A stretch of DNA of 52,293 nucleotides, from assembly GCA_902785105.1 (NCBI GenBank), contig CACZXF010000020.1, positions 1 through 52,293 of the forward strand. The letters are read 5' to 3'. Below are positions 15,316 through 24,805 of this stretch, piece by piece (within the stretch, counting starts at the first letter, position 1; each line of letters opens with the position of its first letter). The translations under genes and the position numbers were made by a program. This stretch comes from an uncultured Eubacteriales bacterium (GTDB lineage Bacteria; Bacillota; Clostridia; Christensenellales; Aristaeellaceae). The notes beneath the pieces are model-generated. The model was not told the DNA's origin and did not search any database. It saw nothing but the letters and a program-made list of their open reading frames with translations.

Positions 15316-16191
15316 GTGGAAATACGCATTCTGAGATACTTTCTCGCGGTGGCCCGGGAGGAGAACATGACCCGCGCGGCGGAGCTGCTTCATGTTACCC
15401 AGCCGACGCTCTCCAAGGCGTTGAAGGCGCTGGAGGATGAACTGGGAAAGAAGCTGTTCACCCGCCACAGCTTCTCGATCGCCTTGACGGAGGAGGGCGC
15501 GCTGCTGCGGAACCGGGCGGAGGACCTGGTCACGATGGCGGACAAGATCGAAAAGGAATTCCTCTCGCTGGACGACATCACCGGCGGCGAGCTGTACTTC
15601 GGCCTTGCGGAATCCTACCAGATCCGCTATCTCGCCAGGGAACTGCGCACCCTCAAGGCACAGTATCCCGGTCTTAAATACCACATCACCAGCGGCGACA
15701 CTGAGCAGGTGACAGAAAAGCTGGATAAGGGTTTGCTGGACTTCGCCGTGATCTGCGATGCGCCCAATGAGAAGAAGTATGATTCCATCGCCTTTCCGGA
15801 GGGCGATATCTGGGGCCTGATTCTCCCCGCAGATGATGCACTGGCACAAAAAGAGACCATTCGCGTGGATGATCTCGTCGGTCTGCCGCTGTTCACCTCC
15901 GAGCAGGGATGGGAGGGAGACATTCGGCGTTGGGCAGGGGACCGCTTTCCGGAGCTTCACCTGGAGGGCTCCTTCCGCCTTGCCTACAACGCCTCCATGT
16001 TTGTACGGGAGAGCCTGGGATACCAGCTGTCTTTCCGGCATCTGGTGGATGTCTCAGAGAGCAGTGGGCTGGCGTTCAGGCCATTGGAACCCAGGCTGGA
16101 GACCCAACTGTATTTGATCTGGAATCGGTATCAGGCTTTTACGCCTATCGCGGAGAAGTTTATCGAACAGATCGGGCGCAGCTTTGTGTGA
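15316..16191 (+). CDS. LysR-family transcriptional regulator
   Basis: The 291-residue protein has the N-terminal winged HTH of the family (MEIRILRYFLAVAREENMTR, then AAELLHVTQPTLSKALKALE) and a periplasmic-binding-like effector domain beginning at GGELYFGLAE near residue 90. It should bind the palindromes at 15246-15288 and control the divergent small protein and hydrolase, a layout common for this family. The start is GTG with ACGGAGGAA seven bases upstream. The effector is unknown; a substrate or product of the hydrolase is a fair guess. Confidence 0.9.
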   Translation: MEIRILRYFLAVAREENMTRAAELLHVTQPTLSKALKALEDELGKKLFTRHSFSIALTEEGALLRNRAEDLVTMADKIEKEFLSLDDITGGELYFGLAESYQIRYLARELRTLKAQYPGLKYHITSGDTEQVTEKLDKGLLDFAVICDAPNEKKYDSIAFPEGDIWGLILPADDALAQKETIRVDDLVGLPLFTSEQGWEGDIRRWAGDRFPELHLEGSFRLAYNASMFVRESLGYQLSFRHLVDVSESSGLAFRPLEPRLETQLYLIWNRYQAFTPIAEKFIEQIGRSFV

Positions 16192-16211
16192 GCCCATATC
16201 CTCGATAACGC

Positions 16212-16988
16212 TCATGTTTTCTCTCCATTGTTTACTTCCGTCAGCACTTTTCCGATACTATCATGGAAGACAAGATCAGCCTCTCTGTCCATCAGAGTCT
16301 TGCTCTTATTGATGATGACCAGGTGATCGCCACTGAATTGACGTGCCAGGCCCGCTGCTGAACCGACTTGCAGCGACGTACCTCCAATGATCAGAAGGTC
16401 GGCATTCTTGATCAATTTTCTTGCATTTTCATGTGCTTCCTTCGGTAAGAACTCTCCGTAGAGGGTGACATCGGGCCGAACCATGCCACCGCATCGCAGG
16501 CACTTTGGCTTACCTGCGCTGTCGAAGATGAAGTCCACACCGTAAACGGCGCTACAGACGGTGCAGTGGTTTTTCCACGTCGTTCCATGTATCTCCTGGA
16601 CATTAAGACTTCCTGCCTTTTGGTGCAGCCCATCAATATTCTGCGTGATGATGCCAGCCAGTTTGCCCTCCTTCTCCCACTGAGCGAGAATCCTGTGTGC
16701 TGCATTGGGCTGGATATTGCGGGCATCCAGGTGGCTTCGATAGTAATCAAAGAATACATCCGGCTCGTTGCGCAGACACTCGTAAGAGAGCAGGTATTCC
16801 GGCTGATAGCGGGCAAACCGCTTTTCAGTCTTATGATACAGGCCATCCTTACTGCGGAAATCGGGAATACCGCTTTCGGTGGACACACCAGCGCCGCCGA
16901 GGAAAACGACAGAGGAGGCGTTATTGAACATGACCCGAAAGGCAGAAAGCCTCTGCTCGTCGGTCATGCGGGTAAAAGGATGCTTCAT
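16212..16988 (-). CDS. NAD-dependent protein deacylase, Sir2 family
   Basis: Sirtuins remove acyl groups from protein lysines using NAD. The 258-residue protein shows the full set: GGAGVSTESGIPDFRS (31-46), TQNIDGLHQKAG (115-126), catalytic His134 in EIHGT, a four-Cys zinc site (Cys142, Cys145, Cys163, Cys166), RPDVTLYGE and GGTSLQVGSA. It is about the usual length and has no signal peptide. It is convergent with the LysR gene and lies downstream of the MATE exporter by 43 bases, possibly co-transcribed. Confidence 0.95.
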   Translation of the reverse strand: MKHPFTRMTDEQRLSAFRVMFNNASSVVFLGGAGVSTESGIPDFRSKDGLYHKTEKRFARYQPEYLLSYECLRNEPDVFFDYYRSHLDARNIQPNAAHRILAQWEKEGKLAGIITQNIDGLHQKAGSLNVQEIHGTTWKNHCTVCSAVYGVDFIFDSAGKPKCLRCGGMVRPDVTLYGEFLPKEAHENARKLIKNADLLIIGGTSLQVGSAAGLARQFSGDHLVIINKSKTLMDREADLVFHDSIGKVLTEVNNGEKT

Positions 16989-17031
16989 GTCTACCGCTCC
17001 CCCTCATTTTAATGTGTGCAGACAATTAAGG

Positions 17032-18399
17032 TTATCTCGTCAGATTTTGAACCCACTTGTACTTTCTGAAGCGATACATTACCCAGGGTATTTTTCCGAC
17101 TTCATCCAGGCAGGTGCAGGTATACACCACCAGCACTGGCCAGTGGAACACAAACGCGCCCAGAAGCGCCAGCGGTATGGCGATGCCCCACATGCACACC
17201 GCCAGGCTGTACATGTCAAACAGCGTATCACCGCCGCCGTCCATGATGCCGTTGATGGTAATGGTATTGACGCATCGCCCGATCATATAGATCGCCATGA
17301 TGATCATCATGCCTGTCAGGTAGCCGTGAGCGGTATCGGTCAGAATCACCATGCGGACCACCAGGGGCGTCAGAGCGAGGACGATGGCAGTGGATGCAAA
17401 CCCGATGACGTAGGAGATATTTTTAAGCCGGATGCCATAGGCCTTGCCCTGGGCCAGGTTGCCCGCTCCCAGCTCGTTTCCGACCATGATGCCGGCGGCA
17501 CTGGCCACGCCGTTGCACATGCAGCAGATCAGATCGCGAATGACAGCCGCCACTGAATTTGCCGCCGCCGCATCGGTGCCCATGTGCCCCAGTATGGCAG
17601 TATAAGAGGTGAAGCCCACTCCCCAGAACAGCGAGCCGCCCATCAGCGGCAGGCATTGCCTTTGAAAATCCCGTGAGAGGGCCCTCTGGCGCGACAGGAA
17701 ACGGCTCCATGCGGGCCGGAGGTATTCTTTTCCCGCGCTGATGCCCAGGCAAAGCGCCAGCTCGATCACCCGGGAAAGCGTCGTCGCCAGCGCCGCGCCC
17801 CGGGCCTGCATCCCCGGCATGCCCAGCAGTCCGAAAATAAAGACCGCGTTCAGAGCAATATTCAGGATGACCACAGTGGAGCTGATCCATGCGCTGGGAG
17901 CGACATGATCGGTGACCTTCATTATGGTCATGTAGCACTGGGAGATGCCTGTGATCAGATAGGACCAGCCGGCAATGCGAAGATAGGCGCTGCCGATGGC
18001 GATCAGCGCGTCATCGTGGGTGAAGATGTGCATCAGTGCGCCGGGAAACAGTTCACAGGCGAAAAAGAAGATCAGTGATACGACGCCGCACCAGCGCAGC
18101 ATCAGATTGAAAAGATCCTCCAGGGTCCGCTTGTCGCCCTTTCCCCAGTATTGCGCGCCAAGAATGGCTCCGGCGCCGGTCACCGCTGCCAGAAACATGT
18201 TCTGCACGAACTGGATCTGAGTCGCCAGTGAGACCGCCGTCATTTCGTTTTGCGCCACTCTGCCGAGCATCAGCGCGTCGCCTGCGGCAACCGAAGCCAG
18301 CATCAGACTCTGAAATGCGATAGGGAGCGCCAGCTGTCCGAGCCGGCGGTAGAATAATTGATTCGATATTAGGCTTGAAGGTCGTTTCACTGTTACCAC
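17032..18399 (-). CDS. MATE-family multidrug/cation exporter
   Basis: The 455-residue protein has about twelve hydrophobic segments in two homologous halves. Family signatures include MLGRVAQNEMTAVSLATQIQ near residue 45, GAGAILGAQYWGKGD near 75, and the second-half GIMVGNELGAGN. MATE proteins export drugs or metabolites against Na or H. It has no recognised regulator. The sirtuin gene follows on the same strand. The N-terminal VTVKRPSSL segment is short and the start is supported by a weak RBS (GGAGAAGTGGTAACA). Confidence 0.92.
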   Translation of the reverse strand: MVTVKRPSSLISNQLFYRRLGQLALPIAFQSLMLASVAAGDALMLGRVAQNEMTAVSLATQIQFVQNMFLAAVTGAGAILGAQYWGKGDKRTLEDLFNLMLRWCGVVSLIFFFACELFPGALMHIFTHDDALIAIGSAYLRIAGWSYLITGISQCYMTIMKVTDHVAPSAWISSTVVILNIALNAVFIFGLLGMPGMQARGAALATTLSRVIELALCLGISAGKEYLRPAWSRFLSRQRALSRDFQRQCLPLMGGSLFWGVGFTSYTAILGHMGTDAAAANSVAAVIRDLICCMCNGVASAAGIMVGNELGAGNLAQGKAYGIRLKNISYVIGFASTAIVLALTPLVVRMVILTDTAHGYLTGMMIIMAIYMIGRCVNTITINGIMDGGGDTLFDMYSLAVCMWGIAIPLALLGAFVFHWPVLVVYTCTCLDEVGKIPWVMYRFRKYKWVQNLTR

Positions 18400-18406
18400 T
18401 TCTCCA

Positions 18407-18586
18407 TTATTTTATTCGGCCAGGGGTCTTTAACGCATAGACGAGCTTTGATGCCTTTCTACAGCATGGGCAATACCCCGGGCTCTCTTTTACATCGCGG
18501 TGACTGAGGCGTCCCCTATATCTGGCGTCAAAGCAGCATTGGCAGAGGTGATCATCAAATTCGACGATGGTTTTCTGGAGTTTCAT
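18407..18586 (-). CDS. Putative 59-residue zinc-ribbon protein
   Basis: Two CxxC pairs (CQCC and CPCC, about 24 residues apart) in a small basic protein suggest a zinc ribbon. The ATG overlaps the TGA of the upstream fragment (ATGA), typical of translational coupling, and GGGAGG lies 12 bases upstream. An in-frame upstream ATG at 18637 lengthens it but would ignore that coupling. It ends 8 bases before the MATE start. Function is unknown; it may be a leftover of a phage-like gene pair. Confidence 0.4.
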   Translation of the reverse strand: MKLQKTIVEFDDHLCQCCFDARYRGRLSHRDVKESPGYCPCCRKASKLVYALKTPGRIK

Positions 18587-18726
18587 GGCGTGTGGATGCC
18601 TCCCAGGCGGATGCTTGCCTTTATTCTCTGCAAGCACTCCCTAAAAGTCATTATTTCAGCCACCCGGTTATAACCTTTGTCATCGTAAGCGATGAATCCA
18701 CTGGGAATGGTCTCATACCAATAGAT
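18583..18726 (-). pseudogene. Truncated ORF upstream of the zinc-ribbon gene
   Basis: An open frame starts after a TAA at 18727-18729 and reads IYWYETIPSGFIAYDDKGYN followed by a charged helical stretch ending GGIHTP. It has no start codon at its beginning but overlaps the next gene by ATGA, so it looks like the coding 3' end of a gene whose 5' part has been replaced by mobile-element DNA. A start at the internal ATG (MTFRECLQ) is possible. Confidence 0.35.
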
Positions 18727-18823
18727 TTATGTTAGTATCTTTATTCTACCACACATATAGTCTTTCGGCAACAAAAAAGAGCCTCAGTTAAAAAAGGCTC
18801 AGCTCGTAAGCTGGCCCACATCC

Positions 18824-19403
18824 TTAACAGGCATACCTGAACATTTGCTCCAGTTCCCGATATAAAGCCTCCCGGAAGCTCTGGCTATAGGTATACCGGA
18901 CACTCGGCTCGTCCTTCCGGCCGTTTGCTGTCAAATGTGTAGCGTTGACCGTCTTGGGTGTATTGTCTGCCCACAAAATGTTATCACCTTTGTTTGGATT
19001 GTTTTCAATGCTTTGTCCACGCTCATAATATAGCACAATGGGACTATTTCATCGCGCAGCCCTCGAACATCAAGGTGAATCGGCTGTTTTGCCGTTCGAA
19101 TGGCGCGTTGACCTGCTGAGCACCACACTTTTCACACAGCACCCTGAGGCGCTGATAGTGAACACAGCAGGGAAATAACAGGCAAACTGCATGCTGCCAT
19201 GACCGCTCATAGGGTTCATAGCCATAGCGCTTAACCTGTGACCCGCATCGTGGACAGGTAAATACGACATGGTCCCGGACCTTTACCCAGATGTCCATCT
19301 GCTGCTCCTTCGAGTCGGATGATGCGCCGGCAACATACCATGGTCCCTGAAGCTGGAGGGATGCTGTCAAAATGCTATCGAAGTTTTCTATCATCTCGAT
19401 CAC
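18824..19403 (-). mobile_element. Remnant of an ISL3-family transposase gene
   Basis: The 119-codon ORF at 19044-19403 carries the ISL3 N-terminal zinc-finger region: a CPRCGS knuckle, YGYEPYERSWQH, then VLCEKCGAQQV and SRFTLMFEG. In intact ISL3 transposases the DDE catalytic domain follows for about 300 residues, but here it stops. Bases 18824-19036 hold an unrelated 70-codon ORF ending ALYRELEQMFRYAC that I do not recognise. A small hairpin at 18779-18800 (GAGCC/GGCTC) may mark an end. No complete terminal repeats were identified. Confidence 0.6.
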
Positions 19404-19467
19404 CCTGTGGTGATTATACCATATCCATTAAATTGGGAGTAGAGCCTTATTTCTGGCCACCTGCCCG

Positions 19468-19632
19468 ATGACCCGGACCAGGCGCACCGAGTGGGACGAA
19501 AGGATGCTCACGGATCCGGGCGTGGCGGCGGAAATCCGCCGGGACATCGGCAGGTTCGCGTACAGCGACTGGGAAAGGAAGCTGAACGCCGAATCATCGC
19601 TGTTTGAGATCTGCGCGAGGAGAGTAAAATAG
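19468..19632 (+). pseudogene. C-terminal fragment of an unidentified gene
   Basis: A 54-codon frame (MTRTRRTEWDERML, then PGVAAEIRRDIGRFAYSDWE) ends at a TAG and is followed by a terminator-like hairpin. The frame stays open upstream to about 19436, next to the ISL3 remnant, without a ribosome-binding site, so it is probably the 3' end of a gene broken by that element. No family is recognised. Confidence 0.35.
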
Positions 19633-19644
19633 TTATTAAATGAT

Positions 19645-19686
19645 GGCTCCGATATCCCCCCCTGGGGCTTCCGGAGCTATTATTTT
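19645..19686 (+). terminator. Probable terminator
   Basis: GGCTCCG (19645-19651) pairs with CGGAGC (19672-19677), with an inner CCCC/GGGG pairing, followed by TATTATTTT. It sits right after the broken ORF. Between here and 19868 there is only a 48-codon ORF (19716-19862) of doubtful reality and the RBS of the next gene. Confidence 0.55.
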
Positions 19687-19868
19687 GCCTTTATAATTAA
19701 ATCAGTTCGTTGATAATGCGGAGAACGCTGGCTTTCGGAAGCGGCGTAGTACAGCTAACGGAAGAGCCGATTGCCCGGCAGATGATCGGAAGGGACTCCT
19801 TCTTCAGACTTTGCCTGTTTATTGATTACAAAACCGACCGTTGGGTGCCGGGAAAGGAGTGAGGCTTC

Positions 19869-20810
19869 ATGGGTCGATATACGGTAAGGCGCCTGATTCA
19901 GCTGATCCCGATACTGATCGGCATCACCTTCCTGTCCTTTGCCATGATGCGGCTGGCGGGCAGCGACGCCGTGACGGAGATGTATGCGAACAAGGGCGCT
20001 GTGTCCCAGGAGGTCATCGACCTAAAGCGCGCTGAGCTGGGCCTGGACAAGCCCTTCGTGACTCAGTACTTCGCCTGGCTGGGCGGGATGCTCCGGGGGG
20101 ATATGGGCGTCAGTTATGTCTCCGGGCGCGACGTGTTCCAGACCTTCGTGTCCAAGCTCCCGGCCACGCTGCTGCTGACCGCGCTGTCCATCGTGCTGAC
20201 CATCGTCATCTCCATCCCGCTGGGCGTGCTGGCGGCGGTGAAGCACGATAAAATCACCGATTACTGCCTGCGTTTTTTGAGCTTCATCGGCAACTCATTG
20301 CCGAACTTCTTCGTGGCGCTCCTGCTGATGCAATTACTGGCCATCAAGCTCAACTGGCTGCCTGTCATTTCAAATGGAACCTCCATCCGCAGCGCCATGA
20401 TGCCCACGCTGACGCTGGCCATCTCCATGTCCGCCAAGTACATGCGCCAGGTCCGGGCCACGGTGCTGGAGGAGCTGAACAAGGACTACGTCATCGGCGC
20501 GCAGGCGAGGGGTGTTCGCAGCAGCGTCGTGCTCTGGCGGAGCGTCATCAAGTCCTCGATGCTGACCATCGTGACGCTGCTGGCGCTGTCCATCGGCAGC
20601 CTGCTGGGGGGCACGGCCATCATCGAATCCATATTCATGTGGGACGGCGTGGGCAAGCTGGCGGTGGACGCCATCACCATGCGCGACTATCCGCTGATTC
20701 AGGCCTATGTGGTGTGGATGGCGGTGATTTATGTGTTGGTGAACCTCATTACTGATTTGCTGTATCACGCGCTTGACCCGCGCATCAGACTGGGGGCGGT
20801 GGACGGATGA
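19869..20810 (+). CDS. Nik/Dpp-type ABC importer, permease 1 (operon 1)
   Basis: The 313-residue protein is a DppB/NikB-class permease. It opens with MGRYTVRRLIQLIPILIGIT as the first helix, has about six transmembrane segments, and carries the binding-protein-dependent transport EAA-like loop around VLEELNKDYVIGAQARGV before a GSLLGGTAIIESIF segment. The DPRIRLG C-terminus is typical. It would pair with the next gene to form the channel. An AAAGGAG RBS precedes the ATG, and the stop overlaps the next start by four bases (ATGA). Substrate class (peptide, nickel or metallophore) cannot be decided from this subunit. Confidence 0.93.
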   Translation: MGRYTVRRLIQLIPILIGITFLSFAMMRLAGSDAVTEMYANKGAVSQEVIDLKRAELGLDKPFVTQYFAWLGGMLRGDMGVSYVSGRDVFQTFVSKLPATLLLTALSIVLTIVISIPLGVLAAVKHDKITDYCLRFLSFIGNSLPNFFVALLLMQLLAIKLNWLPVISNGTSIRSAMMPTLTLAISMSAKYMRQVRATVLEELNKDYVIGAQARGVRSSVVLWRSVIKSSMLTIVTLLALSIGSLLGGTAIIESIFMWDGVGKLAVDAITMRDYPLIQAYVVWMAVIYVLVNLITDLLYHALDPRIRLGAVDG

Positions 20811-21661
20811 TGAAGCAGCCCACCGTTCGCCCCGCCAAGATCAGACGGGACACTGTAAAAGCGAGATTGATCGTATTCAGCATACTGGCCGTACTGCTGA
20901 TCCTCTGCTCGCTGTTTTCCGAATATCTGACGCCCTACGACCCCTATTTGCAGGATCTCTCCAATGCCAAGGCCGCGCCCACGGCTCAGCACATCTTCGG
21001 CACGGACCGCTACGGGCGGGACATGCTCTCCCGTGTGATCGTGGGCAGCCGCACGTCCATCTTTTCGACACTGCTGCTGGTGGCGGTGATTACAGTCATC
21101 GGCACGGTGATCGGAGTGTTCTGCGGCTGGCACGGCGGCAAGATCGACACGGTGCTGATGCGCATATCGGACATGTTCCTGGCTTTCCCGGGCCTGGTGT
21201 TTGCGCTGGCCGTGGCCGGCGTGCTGGGCGGCGGCCTGCACAACGCCATATTCGCGCTGGCGGCCATCAGCTGGCCGAAGTACGCCCGCATCGCCCGCAG
21301 CCAAACGCTTTCCCAGAAAGAGACGCCCTATCTCCGTGCTGCGCGGCTGTCCGGCAGCGGCACGGTCAAAATACTGGCGATGCACATACTGCCCAATATC
21401 ATCGGCCCCATACTCGTCACATCCATGCTGGACATCGGCACGATGATGATGGAGCTGGCGGGTCTGTCCTTCCTGGGCCTCGGCGCGAAGCCGCCGATTG
21501 CCGAGTGGGGCAGCATGATGAGCGAGAACCGGGCCCTGATGACCACGGTGCCGTGGATAACCATGGCCCCCGGCCTGGCGATCTTCGTTTCTGTTATGAT
21601 ATTCAACCTGCTCGGCGACACCGTGCGCGACTACGCCGACCCGAAAGCGAGGGGGCGGTAG
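20807..21661 (+). CDS. Nik/Dpp-type ABC importer, permease 2 (operon 1)
   Basis: The 284-residue DppC/NikC-class permease has an N-terminal helix, the family segment FGTDRYGRDMLSRVIVGSRT near residue 65, and an EAA loop ETPYLRAARLSGSGTVKI that docks on the ATPases, followed by a GLSFLGLGAKPPIAEWG region. Six transmembrane helices are expected. ATG overlaps the stop of permease 1 and the next gene starts 1 base after the stop, so the operon is tightly coupled. Confidence 0.93.
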   Translation: MMKQPTVRPAKIRRDTVKARLIVFSILAVLLILCSLFSEYLTPYDPYLQDLSNAKAAPTAQHIFGTDRYGRDMLSRVIVGSRTSIFSTLLLVAVITVIGTVIGVFCGWHGGKIDTVLMRISDMFLAFPGLVFALAVAGVLGGGLHNAIFALAAISWPKYARIARSQTLSQKETPYLRAARLSGSGTVKILAMHILPNIIGPILVTSMLDIGTMMMELAGLSFLGLGAKPPIAEWGSMMSENRALMTTVPWITMAPGLAIFVSVMIFNLLGDTVRDYADPKARGR

Positions 21662-21662
21662 T

Positions 21663-22442
21663 ATGGCAGAAATACTGAGATACGAGCATGTGGACATCGC
21701 CTACAACGGAAAAGTCGTGGTGCAGGATGTCAGCTTTACGCTGGATGACGGGGAGATCCTCGGCATCGTCGGCGAGAGCGGCAGCGGCAAGTCCACGGTC
21801 ATCAAGGCGGCCATGGGGCTGCTGGGGCCCGCCGGCCAGGTGACGCGGGGCGACATCTATTACAAGGATTATGATTTGCCCGACCTGTCCCCGGCGCAGA
21901 TCCGAAAATTGAACGGCCCGGAGCTGGGAATGATCTTCCAGATGGCGGGCGCGTCCTTCTGCCCGATACGCACCGTGGGCGCTCAGCTTTACGAGAGCAT
22001 GACCGAGCATGAATCCATCGGCAGGGATGCTTTCAACCGCCGCGCCGTGGAGCTGCTTACAAAGATCGGCTTCGATAACCCGCAAAGAATCCTGGACAGC
22101 TATCCCTTCGAGCTGTCCGGCGGTATGCAGCAGCGCGTGGGCATCGCGGCGGCCATGCTGCTGAATCCGAAGATATTATTGGCGGACGAGCCCACCTCGG
22201 CGCTGGACGTATCCGTCCAGAAGCAGGTGGTGGAGGAGATGCTGCTGGTCAGAAAGACCTTCGGCACGGCCATCGTCATCGTCACCCACAACATCGGCGT
22301 CATCGGCGCGATGGCGGACCGGGTGCTGGTGATGAAGGACGGCAGGATGGTGGAGTATGGCGAGACCCGCCAGGTGCTGGACCATCCGAAGGAAGCCTAC
22401 ACCCAGAAGCTGATGGCCGCCGTGCCGAAACTGCGGAGGTGA
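21663..22442 (+). CDS. Nik/Dpp-type ABC importer, ATPase 1 (operon 1)
   Basis: This ATPase has Walker A GESGSGKST (about 37-45), signature LSGGMQQR, Walker B LLADEPTSALD and the H-loop VTHN. At 259 residues it lacks the C-terminal oligo_HPY extension of DppD and is the size of NikD. It should heterodimerise with the next gene product to power import. The stop codon overlaps the next start. Confidence 0.93.
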   Translation: MAEILRYEHVDIAYNGKVVVQDVSFTLDDGEILGIVGESGSGKSTVIKAAMGLLGPAGQVTRGDIYYKDYDLPDLSPAQIRKLNGPELGMIFQMAGASFCPIRTVGAQLYESMTEHESIGRDAFNRRAVELLTKIGFDNPQRILDSYPFELSGGMQQRVGIAAAMLLNPKILLADEPTSALDVSVQKQVVEEMLLVRKTFGTAIVIVTHNIGVIGAMADRVLVMKDGRMVEYGETRQVLDHPKEAYTQKLMAAVPKLRR

Positions 22443-23206
22443 TGACCGTGGGACCGATTTTGAGGGTGGACAATCTCACCAAGGTGTTTACCCGAAAGGG
22501 CCAGCCGCCCTTCACCGCCGTGGACCACATCGGTTTTGAACTGATGCCCGGAGAATGCCTCGGCATCATTGGCGAGAGCGGCAGCGGGAAGAGCACCGCG
22601 GTCAACATGGTGACCCGGCTGACGGACGCCACCGAGGGCACGATCATACTGGACGGGGAGGACATCACCCATAAGAAGGGCAGGCAGCTTCAGAACGCCT
22701 ACCGCAAGATGCAGATGGTTTTCCAGACACCCACGGAATCCTTCGACCCCCGGCACACGCTGGGGGACGGCATTGGCGAGAGCCTTCGAAACTTCGGCCA
22801 TTGCAGGGCGGAGGTTGATCGGCAAGTGGCGGGGCTGCTGAAGCAGTGCGGCCTGCCCGCCGACTTTGCGAAACGCTATCCCCATCAGGTGTCCGGCGGC
22901 CAGTGCCAGCGCGCCGCCATCGCCCGGGCCATCGCCATAAAGCCTAAGCTGCTCATATGCGACGAGGCCACCTCGGCGCTGGATGTGACCATCCAGAAGG
23001 AGGTACTGGCATTGCTCAGGCAGCTTCGGCAGGAGCTCAGCCTTTCCATACTGTTCATCTGTCACGACATCGCGCTGGTGCAGCAATTCTGCGACCGGGT
23101 GCTGGTGCTGTACAGGGGCAGCATCGTGGAAGAGGGCATACCCAACGAAGTCATCCGCAACCCGCGGAATGATTATACAAGGCGTCTCATTGACAGCATA
23201 CTTTAA
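22442..23206 (+). CDS. Nik/Dpp-type ABC importer, ATPase 2 (operon 1)
   Basis: The second ATPase has Walker A GESGSGKST, a Q-loop QMVFQTP, signature VSGGQCQRAAIARA, Walker B LICDEATSALD and H-loop CHD. It ends at about 255 residues with no oligo_HPY tail, like NikE. Several starts are possible: ATG 22442 overlaps the previous stop, but GGAGG at 22435-22439 is better spaced for GTG 22448. The signature glutamine-cysteine (GGQC) is an unusual variant of GGQQ. Confidence 0.92.
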   Translation: MTVGPILRVDNLTKVFTRKGQPPFTAVDHIGFELMPGECLGIIGESGSGKSTAVNMVTRLTDATEGTIILDGEDITHKKGRQLQNAYRKMQMVFQTPTESFDPRHTLGDGIGESLRNFGHCRAEVDRQVAGLLKQCGLPADFAKRYPHQVSGGQCQRAAIARAIAIKPKLLICDEATSALDVTIQKEVLALLRQLRQELSLSILFICHDIALVQQFCDRVLVLYRGSIVEEGIPNEVIRNPRNDYTRRLIDSIL

Positions 23207-23221
23207 GGGGAGGAAGAAAAC

Positions 23222-24742
23222 GTGAAGAAGATCCTGATTCTCGCGCTGTGTCTGATGCTTGCCTTTACGGCCTTTGCCGAGGGCAAGACCATGACCATCG
23301 GTGATACCACCTTCAATTCCGAGAACTGGGAGGAGACCGTCGATCCCCACCGCACCTACAACGGCTGGGCCTGCATCCGCTACGGCATCGGCGAGACCCT
23401 GGTACACTACACCGACACCATGGAGCTGGAGCCTTGGCTGGCCACCGAGTGGGTAAGCGACGGCAACCTGACCTGGACCATCACCCTGCGGGACGGCGTG
23501 AAGTTCTCCTCCGGCCGCGACATGGACGGCGCGGCGGTGAAGCAGTGTCTTGAGCATCTTCTTGAGGTCCACGACCGCGCGCCCTCCGACACCATGATCG
23601 ACACCATCGAGGCCGACGGCCAGACCCTGACCATCACCACCAAGGAGCCCCTGCCGGCGCTGATGAACTATCTGGGCGACCCCTACGGCTGCATCATCGA
23701 CGTGGACGCAAGCGACTTCGACGCGGGCATCGCCGTGGGCACCGGCCCCTATGCCGTCAAGGACATGGTGACCGACGACCACCTGACCCTGGTTCCCAAC
23801 GAGTACTACTGGAACGGCACGCCGAAGCTGGACGAGCTGACCATCCGCACCATCTCCGACGGCAACACCCTGGCGATGGCGCTGCAGGCCGGCGAGATCG
23901 ACGCGGCCTACGGCATGGCCTACGAGAGCTATCCGCTGTTTGAGAATGGCAACTTCCAGTTCTCCGCCATCCAGACCTCCCGCGCCTTCTTCGCCTCCAT
24001 GAACATGACCAGCCCCGTCATCCAGGACCCCGCTGTGCGCAAGGCCATTGCCATGGGCATCGACAAGGAGGGCTTCGTGGCGGTGCTGCTGGACGGCCAC
24101 GGCGTGCCCGGCCACGGCGCGTTCCCGGACGGCTTCTCCACCTTTGGCGGCGAGCATGTGACCACCGAGGGCTACGACCCCGAAGGCGCGAAGGCTCTGC
24201 TGGAGGAAGCGGGCTGGGTGGATATCGACGGCGACGGCATCCGCGAAAAGGACGGCACCAAGCTGGTCATCCGCTGGCTGACCTATCCCAGCCGTCAGGA
24301 GCTGCCCCTGCTGGCCGAGTCCGTGCAGGCGACGCTCAAGCAGATCGGCATCGAGGTGGACATCAACTGCACCGCCAGCCGCCGCGAGTTCCTGGCTGAC
24401 ATGACGAGCTTCGACATCTACGCCTCCGCGCTGGTGACCGCCCCCTCCGGCGACCCCCAGTACTTCTTCACCACCTCCTGCCTGCCAGGCATGAGCTACA
24501 ACTTCGGCGCTTACGAGAACGCGCACGTCAACGACCTGATGAACCAGATGGCCACCGAGTTCGACACCGCCAAGCGCGGCGAGCTGGCCGTTGAGCTTCA
24601 GCAGGCGATACTGGACGACAACGCCTACATCTTCTGCTCCTTCCTGCAGATGAACATGATCTCCAAGGTCAATGTGAGCAATTACACCGCCCACGCCTGC
24701 GACTACTACCAGGTGACGGCTGATCTGGACATCGACAAGTAA
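23222..24742 (+). CDS. Family 5 extracellular solute-binding protein (operon 1)
   Basis: The 506-residue SBP_bac_5 protein captures substrate for the importer. It begins at GTG with GGGGAGGAA upstream, then a signal peptide MKKILILALCLMLAFTAFAEG. There is no Cys at the cleavage site, so it looks like a freely secreted or ionically held protein rather than the lipoprotein normal in Gram-positives. The family core is clear: YGIGETLVHY, LRDGVKFSSGRDMDGAAVK, GTGPYAVKD, AVRKAIAMGIDKEGF, and a lobe ending near DYYQVTADLDIDK. The layout resembles NikA-type proteins, and substrate is open. Confidence 0.9.
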   Translation: MKKILILALCLMLAFTAFAEGKTMTIGDTTFNSENWEETVDPHRTYNGWACIRYGIGETLVHYTDTMELEPWLATEWVSDGNLTWTITLRDGVKFSSGRDMDGAAVKQCLEHLLEVHDRAPSDTMIDTIEADGQTLTITTKEPLPALMNYLGDPYGCIIDVDASDFDAGIAVGTGPYAVKDMVTDDHLTLVPNEYYWNGTPKLDELTIRTISDGNTLAMALQAGEIDAAYGMAYESYPLFENGNFQFSAIQTSRAFFASMNMTSPVIQDPAVRKAIAMGIDKEGFVAVLLDGHGVPGHGAFPDGFSTFGGEHVTTEGYDPEGAKALLEEAGWVDIDGDGIREKDGTKLVIRWLTYPSRQELPLLAESVQATLKQIGIEVDINCTASRREFLADMTSFDIYASALVTAPSGDPQYFFTTSCLPGMSYNFGAYENAHVNDLMNQMATEFDTAKRGELAVELQQAILDDNAYIFCSFLQMNMISKVNVSNYTAHACDYYQVTADLDIDK

Positions 24743-24755
24743 TAGCATGATAATG

Positions 24756-24779
24756 CGCCGGGGGCTTCGGCTCCCGGCG
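24756..24779 (+). terminator. Hairpin after the binding-protein gene
   Basis: CGCCGGGGGC (24756-24765) pairs with GCTCCCGGCG (24770-24779) around a TTCG loop. The downstream tract TTTCGTGCT is a weak tail, so partial termination before the methyltransferase is likely. Confidence 0.6.
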
Positions 24780-24805
24780 TTTCGTGCTGTCATAATGAGG
24801 TAAAA

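Noticed and set aside
19716-19862. 48-codon ORF just before ABC operon 1
   Set aside because: No recognisable family and no clear RBS; it merely spans the leader of the permease gene.
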